Assembly: GCA_022739095.1 (NCBI GenBank)
Contig: JAIJEI010000117.1
Coordinates: 1-6,683 of the forward strand
Origin: Bifidobacterium sp.
GTDB taxonomy: Bacteria > Actinomycetota > Actinomycetes > Actinomycetales > Bifidobacteriaceae
Reading direction: 5' to 3'
DNA: 6,683 nt
A model generated the notes under the pieces. That model ran no database searches and was not told where the DNA came from. It worked only from the letters and a program-made list of their open reading frames with translations. Positions 1-5,687 of the stretch are shown here, piece after piece (the first letter of the stretch is position 1; every line of letters begins with the position of its first letter). The position numbers were made by a program, and so were the translations under genes.

Positions 1-503
1 CCCTCCTGATCGGTGGCGATGATGAGACGATTGCCGGCCGGCGCATATCCTTGGAGTTGCGCGGTCGCGGTCTTGACCGTATCGACGCCGGTATTCCAAT
101 TGCCAATGAGAATGGCCGAGCCAATGTGCTCGTCGGCGATTGTTGAAGCCAACGAGGAGGGATCGGAACCGGCGAACAACGGCACCATCACTAACTGTCC
201 CACACGTTCCTCAAGCGTCATGGCGGATACCGCACGTTGGGCTTGTGCGGCCGGTCCGTCGTTCTTCTTCGGGGAAGGAATGTCGGTGCGTGGTAACGCA
301 CTTGTCTGGGAGGTATGGGGAGTGGTGGTGCTGCCGTTTGATGCGGATTTGGCGAACCATCCGACATGCCATCCGTAGACTGCCACACCGGCCAACACCA
401 CCGCCAAAGCACATATTGTCGCCACGATTGGAGTGCTCCTGTGCCGAAGTTGGCGTGTGGCGTGTGCTGAGGAACGCATATGTTGTGGCCGTTGTCTGTT
501 CAT
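1..503 (-). CDS. Glycoside hydrolase family 3 protein, NagZ-like beta-N-acetylhexosaminidase type (N-terminal part, runs off the left edge)
   Basis: Reading the minus strand from the ATG at 503 gives 167 codons without a stop before the window edge. Residues about 26-43 are a hydrophobic segment after a basic N-terminus (several Arg and His), so the protein is probably anchored in or exported across the membrane. Residues 52-84 are a Ser/Thr/Pro-rich linker. The GH3 N-terminal domain then starts with the typical 'MTLEERVGQL' (residues 95-104), followed by 'HIGSAILIGN' (126-135) and 'NRLIIATDQEG' (158-167), the canonical strand leading to the substrate-binding loop. The family hydrolyses terminal beta-linked sugars; the NagZ branch removes GlcNAc from peptidoglycan fragments. 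Whether this one acts on cell wall or on glycans cannot be told, because the His/Asp catalytic loop and the rest lie outside the window. No clear ribosome binding site precedes the ATG at 503 or the in-frame ATG at 479, so the start is uncertain. Confidence 0.85.
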   Translation of the reverse strand, partial: MNRQRPQHMRSSAHATRQLRHRSTPIVATICALAVVLAGVAVYGWHVGWFAKSASNGSTTTPHTSQTSALPRTDIPSPKKNDGPAAQAQRAVSAMTLEERVGQLVMVPLFAGSDPSSLASTIADEHIGSAILIGNWNTGVDTVKTATAQLQGYAPAGNRLIIATDQE

Positions 504-512
504 ACCGGCAAG

Positions 513-538
513 CGTAGAACAGAACGTAGAACAGAACG
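513..538. repeat. Tandem 12-bp repeat in the divergent intergenic region
   Basis: The 12-mer cgtagaacagaa occurs twice head to tail (513-524 and 525-536), and the first two bases of a third copy follow. It lies just upstream of the assigned start of the minus-strand GH3 gene, between that start and the UPF0182 gene. It could be a binding site for a regulator of one or both genes, or a simple slippage duplication. Nothing in the sequence decides between these. Confidence 0.6.
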
Positions 539-554
539 CTGCCTCATTCTGTGC

Positions 555-575
555 TCAGGGCATAACCTACCTCCC
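555..575 (-). other. Strong Shine-Dalgarno followed by a two-codon ORF (Met-Pro-stop), in frame with the GH3 gene
   Basis: On the minus strand a purine-rich GGGAGG (575-570) is followed at ideal spacing by ATG (563-561), CCC and TGA (557-555). The ATG is exactly 20 codons upstream of, and in frame with, the assigned start at 503. It is the only good ribosome binding site near the GH3 start. It may be a minimal leader ORF, an original start codon lost to a nonsense mutation, or chance. Confidence 0.35.
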
Positions 576-597
576 GCCCTTTCGATAGGCTTGAGTT

Positions 598-3500
598 ATG
601 TCTTTTAACGATCCTTTCTCAGTGCTGTTCGGCAATGGCGGCGATTCACGACGCAATAATGCGAACAATGACGATCCGATCATCCTCGATGTCGAGGCCG
701 ATGGGGACGGTCCGGCCCGCAACACCAACGCCGGCCCCTCCGGGTCATCCCGCCCTCCACGTGGCCTGGCCAATCCGCGTATCACCCGTAAGCCAGCGTC
801 CGGTGGCTCAGGAGCCAGCCGTGGCAGCAAGATTCTGATCGGCGTGGTGCTGGCTTTGGCCATCATCATCGGTCTGTTCTTCGGCCTGTCCCGATTCATC
901 ACCGACCTGATGTGGTACGGCCAGCTCGGCTTCCAGTCCGTGGTCTGGACCCAGCTCGGGGTGAAGATCGGCCTGTGGGTGGCCTACGCGCTGCTCATGG
1001 CCCTGACTGGCTTCGTCTCTGCATGGCTGGCTATCCGGGCACGCCCTGATTCGGCAGACGGATCCACTATTCGTATTAACGGCGATGTGGTCGAGGTGGG
1101 CAAATCCGTCAGCTCGAAAACCGCTCGCCGCGTGGCCGTGGTGATTTCGCTGATCGTCGGCGTCATCTTCGGTTCCCAGTTCAACGCGAACTGGAGCGAG
1201 ATTCTGCTCATGTTCAACGCGCAGTCGTTCGGCACCACCGATCCGCAGTTCGGTCTGGACAACGGCTTCTACGTGTTCGTGCTGCCGGGCCTGAAGCTCG
1301 TGCTTGCCGCCGTGGCCGTGCTGCTGGGCGTGGGCCTCGTGTTCTCGGTGGTCACGCATGTACTGATGGGCGGTATCCGCATCACCATGCCGGTCAACGG
1401 CCGAGGCCTGTTCTCCATCACCAAGCGTTGCCGCCGCCAGCTTGGCATCTGGCTGATGCTCAACATGTTCGCTTGGGCAGTGCGCCAGGTGATCGGCGTA
1501 TTCGACCAGCTCACCGCGCAGGGTTCGCATATCACCGGTGCCTCCTACACCGCCGTGCACGCCAACATCCCCGTCACCTTCACCATGGCCGTGCTGACCG
1601 CCATTCTCGGCGTGGTGCTGGGCATCTGGCTCATGCGCTCCCACGCGCTCGAAGGCCAGGCGTCCATCGGAGTGCGCGCCTCCGCCGCGCTCAAGGCCTG
1701 GCGTGTGCCGGTGACCTCCATTGCCGTCGTGGTCGTGGTGGGTCTTGTGCTCACCGTGGCATGGCCGGTGCTGTTGCAGCGCTTCCGCGTCAACCCGAAC
1801 GCACAGGAGATGGAATCCACCTACATTCAGCGCAATATCGACGCCACCCGCGCCGCCTACGGTCTTGACAAGCTCAAGACCGAGCAATACAAGGTAACCG
1901 ACAAGGGCGAGCAGGGCGCTCTGGCCAAAGAGGCCGACACCACCGCGCAGATCCGTCTGCTCGACCCGCAGGTCGTCAGCCCCACATTCAAGCAGCTACA
2001 GCAGTCCAAGCAGTACTACACCTTCGCCGACACTTTGGCAGTCGACAAGTACGAGATCGACGGCGTTTCCCAAGACACCGTGATTGCCGCCCGCGAGCTT
2101 GACCTGGCCGGCAACGACAACCGCAATTGGGTCAACGATCACACCGTGTACACCCACGGTTACGGCGTGGTGGCCGCTTACGGTAACAAGGTGACCGCCG
2201 ACGGCCAGCCTGAATTCTTCGAATCCGGCATCCCCACTCAGGGCAAGCTCACTGAATCCGAAAAGTATGAGCCTCGCATCTACTTCTCGCCGAACACCAC
2301 CGAATACTCGATCGTCGGCGCACCGGAGGGCACGCAGGCTTGGGAGTTCGACTACCCGACTGGTTCGGAAGGCGCCCTGACCACGTTCAAGGGCGACGGC
2401 GGCCCCTCGGTTGGCAACCTGTTCTCCCGTATTCTCTACGCAATCCGCTTCGGCTCCGATCAGATTCTCTTCTCCGACCGTGTTACCAGCGAATCGCAGA
2501 TTCTTTACGATCGTTCCCCCAAGGAGCGCGTGGCCAAGGTGGCGCCGTACCTGACGCTTGACGGCCGTGTGTATCCGGCCGTGGTCGATGGCCGCGTCAA
2601 GTGGATCGTCGACGGCTACACCACCTCTGATGCCTACCCATACTCGCAGATGACCGACCTCGGCTCCGCCACCAAGGATTCCACCACCGTCTCTTCCGCA
2701 ACGGTCTCATCCTTGGGCTCGCAGAAGGCCAACTACATCCGCAACTCGGTCAAGGCCACCGTGGACGCCTACGACGGTTCCGTGGATCTGTACGTATGGG
2801 ATCAATCCGACCCGGTAATCAAGGCATGGGAGAAGATCTTCCCCGGCCAGTACCACCAGCTCTCCGATATCTCCGGCGACCTGATGAGCCACATGCGCTA
2901 CCCGGAAAGCCTGTTCAAGGTGCAGCGCGAGCTGCTCTCCAGGTACCACGTGACCTCCGCCAGCCAGTACTACTCCGGCGAGGACTTCTGGCAGACGCCG
3001 GTCGACCCGACCGAATCCCAGTCCCAGCAGGACCAGGACATCCTGCAGCCGCCGTACTACCTGACCTTGCAGACCGGTGGCACCAAGGAACCGGTGTTCT
3101 CGCTGACCTCCACCTACATTCCGGCTGGCCAGTCCACTCGTGAGATCCTCACCGGCTTCCTGTCGGTCGACTCGGATGCCGGCAACGAGAAGGGCAAGAT
3201 AGGCTCAAACTACGGCACCATCCGATTGCAGGAGCTGCCCAAGGATTCGAACGTACCGGGCCCCGGCCAGGCGCAGAACAACTTCAACGCCAACGCCGAC
3301 GTGTCCAAGGAACTGAACCTGCTGCAATCCGGCGACACGCAAGTGATGCGCGGCAACCTGCTTACTCTGCCACTCGGTGGCGGACTGGTGTACGTGCAGC
3401 CTGTGTATGTCAAGTCTTCGGGTGCGACTTCATTCCCGCTGCTCAAGAAGACGCTGGTCGCGTTCGGCGATCAGGTCGGTTTTGCGAACACGTTGGATGA

Positions 3501-3852
3501 GGCGTTGGATCAGGTGTTCGGCGGTGATTCCGGCGCGGCCGCAGGCGATGCTGAGAACGTATCCGGTGGCGAATCCTCGTCGTCCTCGTCCTCGTCATCC
3601 GGCGACCAGTCCGGTTCCGACACGTCCGGCGACGGGTCCAAGTCCGATGGCCAGTCCGGCACCACGGACGGAAAGTCGGATTCTGGCACGTCTTCCAGCC
3701 GTAGCCCCGAACTCCAGCAGGCACTGAACGATGCCGCCCAAGCCATGAAAGACAGCCAGTCCGCCATGAAGAACGGCGACTGGACCGCCTACGGCAAGGC
3801 ACAGCAGGAGCTCGAAAACGCCCTCAACAAGGCCATCGAGCTCGACAAGTAG
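598..3852 (+). CDS. UPF0182 family integral membrane protein (COG1615) with Ser-rich C-terminal tail
   Basis: This 1084-residue protein is a full-length UPF0182 member, a family of large actinobacterial (and some other) membrane proteins of unknown molecular function. A disordered polar N-terminus (1-75) precedes seven hydrophobic segments at about 79-100, 122-145, 177-194, 230-254, 283-300, 324-346 and 370-393. A large, probably extracytoplasmic domain follows. Recognisable family stretches are 'NPNAQEMESTYIQRNIDATR' (399-418), 'RLLDP' (453-457), 'VNDHTVYTHGYG' (512-523), the 'RILYAIRFGSDQILFSD' block and 'MRYPESLFKVQRELLSRYHV' (about 766-785). Residues 992-1030 are low-complexity Ser/Gly/Asp, including nine consecutive Ser (993-1001). 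The last 50 residues look helical and charged. The start at 598 has only a weak Shine-Dalgarno (the GAG at 593-595), so a short-leader or leaderless transcript is possible. The gene diverges from the GH3 gene. No enzymatic motif is visible. Confidence 0.95.
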   Translation: MSFNDPFSVLFGNGGDSRRNNANNDDPIILDVEADGDGPARNTNAGPSGSSRPPRGLANPRITRKPASGGSGASRGSKILIGVVLALAIIIGLFFGLSRFITDLMWYGQLGFQSVVWTQLGVKIGLWVAYALLMALTGFVSAWLAIRARPDSADGSTIRINGDVVEVGKSVSSKTARRVAVVISLIVGVIFGSQFNANWSEILLMFNAQSFGTTDPQFGLDNGFYVFVLPGLKLVLAAVAVLLGVGLVFSVVTHVLMGGIRITMPVNGRGLFSITKRCRRQLGIWLMLNMFAWAVRQVIGVFDQLTAQGSHITGASYTAVHANIPVTFTMAVLTAILGVVLGIWLMRSHALEGQASIGVRASAALKAWRVPVTSIAVVVVVGLVLTVAWPVLLQRFRVNPNAQEMESTYIQRNIDATRAAYGLDKLKTEQYKVTDKGEQGALAKEADTTAQIRLLDPQVVSPTFKQLQQSKQYYTFADTLAVDKYEIDGVSQDTVIAARELDLAGNDNRNWVNDHTVYTHGYGVVAAYGNKVTADGQPEFFESGIPTQGKLTESEKYEPRIYFSPNTTEYSIVGAPEGTQAWEFDYPTGSEGALTTFKGDGGPSVGNLFSRILYAIRFGSDQILFSDRVTSESQILYDRSPKERVAKVAPYLTLDGRVYPAVVDGRVKWIVDGYTTSDAYPYSQMTDLGSATKDSTTVSSATVSSLGSQKANYIRNSVKATVDAYDGSVDLYVWDQSDPVIKAWEKIFPGQYHQLSDISGDLMSHMRYPESLFKVQRELLSRYHVTSASQYYSGEDFWQTPVDPTESQSQQDQDILQPPYYLTLQTGGTKEPVFSLTSTYIPAGQSTREILTGFLSVDSDAGNEKGKIGSNYGTIRLQELPKDSNVPGPGQAQNNFNANADVSKELNLLQSGDTQVMRGNLLTLPLGGGLVYVQPVYVKSSGATSFPLLKKTLVAFGDQVGFANTLDEALDQVFGGDSGAAAGDAENVSGGESSSSSSSSSGDQSGSDTSGDGSKSDGQSGTTDGKSDSGTSSSRSPELQQALNDAAQAMKDSQSAMKNGDWTAYGKAQQELENALNKAIELDK
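3571..3603 (+). repeat. TCC/TCG serine-codon microsatellite within the UPF0182 tail
   Basis: A run of near-identical tcc/tcg/tca serine codons (3574-3600) encodes nine consecutive Ser in the disordered linker between the conserved domain and the C-terminal helix. The trinucleotide-like repetition makes length variation between strains likely without a frameshift, as the unit is three bases. Confidence 0.6.
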
Positions 3853-3865
3853 TTCCGACAGGAAT

Positions 3866-3910
3866 TGGCTCCCGCTGGCGGGAGCTGTCAGCGCAGCTGA
3901 CTGAGGGTGG
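3866..3910 (+). repeat. Double-hairpin intergenic repeat, copy A
   Basis: Thirteen bases after the UPF0182 stop lies a unit made of two adjacent perfect hairpins. The first is GCTCCCG (3868-3874), loop ctgg, CGGGAGC (3879-3885). The second is GTCAGC (3887-3892), loop gca, GCTGAC (3896-3901). It ends in TGAGGGTGG (3902-3910). No T-tract follows, so it is not a classical intrinsic terminator, although it could pause transcription or protect the 3' end of the UPF0182 message. A diverged second copy sits in opposite orientation at 3936-3984. I associate such units with bifidobacterial intergenic regions, but that is recollection, not a search. Confidence 0.75.
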
Positions 3911-3935
3911 TCAAGAGTGATCAATGCTCAATAGG

Positions 3936-3984
3936 CCATCCTCAGTCGCGGATAAACCGCGACAGCTTCCGTCAGCGGGAGCCA
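3936..3984 (-). repeat. Double-hairpin intergenic repeat, copy B (inverted relative to copy A)
   Basis: Read on the minus strand from 3984, the first 24 bases match copy A at 22 positions. The two differences keep wobble pairing when A and B are folded against each other on the plus strand. The second hairpin differs in sequence, GTCGCGG (3945-3951) with CCGCGAC (3957-3963), but stays perfectly paired, which is a compensatory change. The end TGAGGATGG matches copy A at 8 of 9 bases. A and B could form two small hairpins each, or one long cruciform around the 25-bp centre (3911-3935). The outer edge of copy B coincides with an in-frame ATG (3984) of the acetyltransferase gene. Confidence 0.75.
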
Positions 3985-4001
3985 TGCTATTGTCTGGAGA
4001 C

Positions 4002-4499
4002 ATGCTATACACCCTCCGTCCGGCCGTCGAATCCGACATCCAAGCCATCACCGACATCTACAACGCTGCGGTGGTGGCCGGCGGTGCGACCGCCGACCGC
4101 ACCCCGCGCACCCTTGACCAACGTCGCGCCTGGGTCGAATCCCATACGCCGCCCTACGGCGTCTTCGTGGTGGAATCGGAAGACGGTTCAATCGTCGGCT
4201 TCGGTGCGCTCTCCGTGTTCTACGATCGTGCTGGGTATGACGGCGTCACCGATTTGGCCTATTACATCGATCCGGCATGGCAAGGCAGGGGAGTAGGCAC
4301 GTTCATGCTTGACAGGCTGCTCACCGAGGCACGGGCCCGCCACATGCGCAAGGCCTGCGGCATCATTTTCGCCGATAACGCCGGCTCCATTGCCCTCATG
4401 CACCGCTTCGGCTTCACCCAATTCGGACTCATGCCCGCCGCTGCCACCGACTCCACCGGCACCATGCGGGACATGTCCTACTGGTATCTAGACTTGTAG
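4002..4499 (+). CDS. GNAT family N-acetyltransferase, phosphinothricin / methionine N-acetyltransferase (MnaT) type
   Basis: The 165-residue product covers a complete GNAT fold. It starts 'LYTLRPAVESDIQAITDIYN', has 'RTLDQRRAWVESH' at about 36-48 (matching the 'P.t...R..W' helix of PAT-type enzymes), the acetyl-CoA pyrophosphate loop 'QGRGVG' at about 94-99, and 'NAGSIALMHRFGF' in the acceptor half. It ends in 'RDMSYWYLDL', as PAT and YncA/MnaT proteins do. These enzymes acetylate the alpha-amino group of small substrates such as phosphinothricin, methionine sulfoximine or methionine, in the cytoplasm; the natural substrate here is unknown. Start choice: ATG 4002 begins exactly at the fold, with GGAG (3996-3999) only two bases ahead. 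In-frame ATGs at 3984 and 3924 would add residues encoded by the repeat and look less likely. TATTGT at 3988-3993 sits 8 bases ahead of the 4002 ATG, so a leaderless transcript is possible. Confidence 0.88.
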   Translation: MLYTLRPAVESDIQAITDIYNAAVVAGGATADRTPRTLDQRRAWVESHTPPYGVFVVESEDGSIVGFGALSVFYDRAGYDGVTDLAYYIDPAWQGRGVGTFMLDRLLTEARARHMRKACGIIFADNAGSIALMHRFGFTQFGLMPAAATDSTGTMRDMSYWYLDL

Positions 4500-4625
4500 G
4501 CCCGAGGCGGTTTACCCTTGCTCTCCATGGATTCCGGTGTCCTATAACACTAAAAAGTTGCATCGGATCAGCTCTTTTCCTCGAACGCCATATATCGGAC
4601 TCACTTATCCCAAATAATGGCAAAC

Positions 4626-4672
4626 TGTGGGACGGCACGCGATTTTCGCCCGTTTTGACGTAGCGTCCCACA
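4626..4672 (+). repeat. 47-bp palindromic repeat, copy 1
   Basis: The element is bounded by a perfect 9-bp inverted repeat, TGTGGGACG (4626-4634) and CGTCCCACA (4664-4672). The interior contains GATTTT, CGTTTT and GACGTAGC. Copy 3, reverse complemented, has exactly the same length and agrees at roughly three quarters of positions. Only four bases separate it from copy 2. Confidence 0.75.
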
Positions 4673-4676
4673 ATCA

Positions 4677-4724
4677 CGTGGGATGCCACACACGTCAAAC
4701 GATGCACATAGCTAGCGTCCCGCA
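4677..4724 (-). repeat. 47-48 bp palindromic repeat, copy 2
   Basis: On the minus strand it starts TGCGGGACGC and ends GGCATCCCACG, so the termini pair as in copy 1 with some mismatches. The interior CGTTTGACGT matches the CGTTTTGACGT of copy 1, and the GTGGCATCCC end matches copy 3. It lies in the opposite orientation to copy 1. Confidence 0.65.
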
Positions 4725-4793
4725 ACTCTTCCTGCGAAATCATTGGAATTCTGCCATTCTTATGATTCGGTGCAGATAACGTGCGATAACGCT

Positions 4794-4840
4794 TGCGGGA
4801 TGCCACGCCAAAAACGCCCAAAATCCGCTGCCGTCCCGCA
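4794..4840 (-). repeat. 47-bp palindromic repeat, copy 3
   Basis: Its ends are TGCGGGA (4794-4800) and TCCCGCA (4834-4840), a perfect inverted pair, with further pairing inside (ATGCCACGCC against GGATTTTGGGCG only in part). Reverse complemented it aligns with copy 1 without gaps over 47 positions, sharing TGYGGGACGGCA, GGATTTT-like and GGCGTGGC-like blocks. It lies downstream of the old stop codon of the broken zinc-ribbon gene (4938). An open frame that extends that gene to about 4760 reads through this repeat and so is not the natural C-terminus. Confidence 0.75.
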
Positions 4841-4937
4841 ATATGTCATCCGGTTGTCGTCCGGTTGCAGGGAAGCGTGGGGCGTTGCACAATCAAGGCC
4901 CGTCGCCGATGCCCGATATACAGCATTGGCGGACATA

Positions 4938-5506
4938 TCAGTCCAACTGTTTGCCGTAGTTTGGGCAGAACCGTGCGGAGACTCGGCAAGGCGGCCGCAA
5001 TTAGTGCAATAGTGCTTTGCAATATGTTCAGGTGACGGCGCAGGCAGGGGAGATACGGCTGATGTCGCGTTGAATCCACCGCTAGTTGGTTGCGCGGGTG
5101 AAGACACCACTGGCGACGGGTCCTGCGCATTTCCTATAGGCACCTGTTGCGGAATCTCTTGCTGGGAGATCGCGGCCCGAACGGCATTACGTCGTGATCG
5201 GCGAACCAGAATTACAGCCAATGATGTAAGGAGCAATATGACGATACATGCTGAGGCGATGAGCATCGTCCCATGATTTGTTGTCGCGGCGGGCGGCGAA
5301 AAGATGCCGACCGTTGGCAGAGAATCCTATGAGTGATGCTCCGGAACCGGAAGAGAAATCGTCGGGAAGCGTCATTTGTCTGAGTTGCTTCCCTGCGTGG
5401 CGTCGTAAACGACAAGTTGTTGATTGTCGTTGCATGTTTCTCCTATTTGAGAACCGAATGCTACATACTGAGATTTTTTTCCAACCGAAGTTGATATTAA
5501 AGCGTG
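4938..5506 (-). pseudogene. Remnant of a beta-propeller / transmembrane / zinc-ribbon protein (frameshifted, 5' truncated)
   Basis: Four consecutive pieces on the minus strand read as one protein but switch frame. Piece 1 (5506-5375) reads like a propeller blade, with 'YVAFGSQ' and 'NQQLVVYDATQG', and ends at TGA 5374-5372. Piece 2, starting at 5375 in the other frame, continues the propeller pattern: 'LPDDF', then 'SLIGFSANGRHLFAA'. Piece 3, back in the first frame, gives a transmembrane helix from about 5266 ('LIASACIVILLLTSLAVILV'), the basic stop-transfer 'RRSRR', a Pro/Ser/Gln-rich linker and the first zinc knuckle 'YCTNCGRL' (Cys codons at 5008-5006 and 4999-4997). Piece 4, frame-shifted again near 4985, gives the second knuckle 'RFCPNYGKQLD' and a stop at 4940-4938. 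There the expected second Cys is Tyr (4958-4956). The N-terminus is missing beyond about 5506. A 168-codon open frame across 5266-4760 exists, but it covers only part of this layout and ends out of frame. The original function is unknown, possibly an envelope sensor or stress protein. Confidence 0.65.
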
Positions 5507-5662
5507 ACGCCAAGCTGGGGCACGCTGTTCGTGTGCGGTATCCTGCTGCCGATCGCCGGATTCGTGGCGATGGGCTACTGGTGTCTCAACGGCAAACAGC
5601 GCGAAAAGGTCGCTGGCGGCACGGCCCATAGACGTGATTCGCCCGGTCCCCATCTCTTGTAA
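5501..5662 (+). pseudogene. C-terminal remnant of an integral membrane protein (probable transporter)
   Basis: The frame opens after a TAA at 5498-5500 and runs 53 codons to TAA 5660-5662. It encodes one hydrophobic helix ('TLFVCGILLPIAGFVAMGYW') followed by a polar, basic cytoplasmic-looking tail ('CLNGKQREKVAGG'). This is how many secondary transporters end. There is no credible start codon with a ribosome binding site, and the piece is too short to be a whole transporter. Its 5' end is lost at the same place as that of the minus-strand propeller gene. Its stop codon lies inside the palindromic operator of the toxin-antitoxin operon. The family cannot be named from this fragment. A small single-helix protein from the GTG at 5504 is the alternative. 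Confidence 0.5.
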
Positions 5663-5675
5663 TACTAGTATTACA
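5658..5675. promoter_or_regulatory. Perfect 18-bp palindrome, probable operator of the toxin-antitoxin operon
   Basis: TGTAATACTAGTATTACA is its own reverse complement over 18 bases and ends one base before the GGGAGG ribosome binding site of the antitoxin gene. Antitoxins of the RelB/DinJ ribbon-helix-helix type bind such palindromes as dimers and repress their own operon, so this is very likely the autoregulatory site. It also contains TAATAC and TAGTAT, either of which could be part of a -10 element. I could not identify a convincing -35. Confidence 0.7.
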
Positions 5676-5687
5676 GGGAGGTGCGAT

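Larger units (their letters stand above)
4500..4937. other. Gene-poor intergenic stretch
   Basis: No convincing gene lies between the acetyltransferase stop and the 3' end of the decayed zinc-ribbon gene. Bases 4500-4625 are AT-richer than their surroundings and hold nothing I can name. Bases 4626-4840 hold three palindromic repeats, described separately. The minus-strand open frames across this stretch are short, cross the repeats, or lie opposite the acetyltransferase gene, so I treat them as non-coding. Confidence 0.6.

Noticed and set aside
808..1887. Long minus-strand open frame (359 codons) opposite the UPF0182 gene
   Set aside because: It lies wholly antisense to a well-conserved gene, is very rich in His, Gly and Glu as expected from the complement of GC-rich codons, and resembles no family.
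3868..3901. Rho-independent terminator of the UPF0182 gene
   Set aside because: Two good hairpins are present but no T-tract follows either of them; described as a repeat instead.
4429..4821. Minus-strand 130-codon open frame downstream of the acetyltransferase
   Set aside because: It runs through two palindromic repeats and into the antisense of the acetyltransferase 3' end; no ribosome binding site or recognisable domain.
4626..4840. CRISPR array
   Set aside because: The three repeats differ in sequence and orientation and have unequal spacing (4 and 69 bases), unlike direct repeats with uniform spacers.
4760..5266. Intact 168-residue membrane protein on the minus strand
   Set aside because: The N-terminal half looks real, but the frame leaves the zinc ribbon halfway, reads through a palindromic repeat and ends in unrelated sequence. 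The neighbouring frame contains the missing half of the ribbon and a natural stop, so I call it part of a pseudogene.
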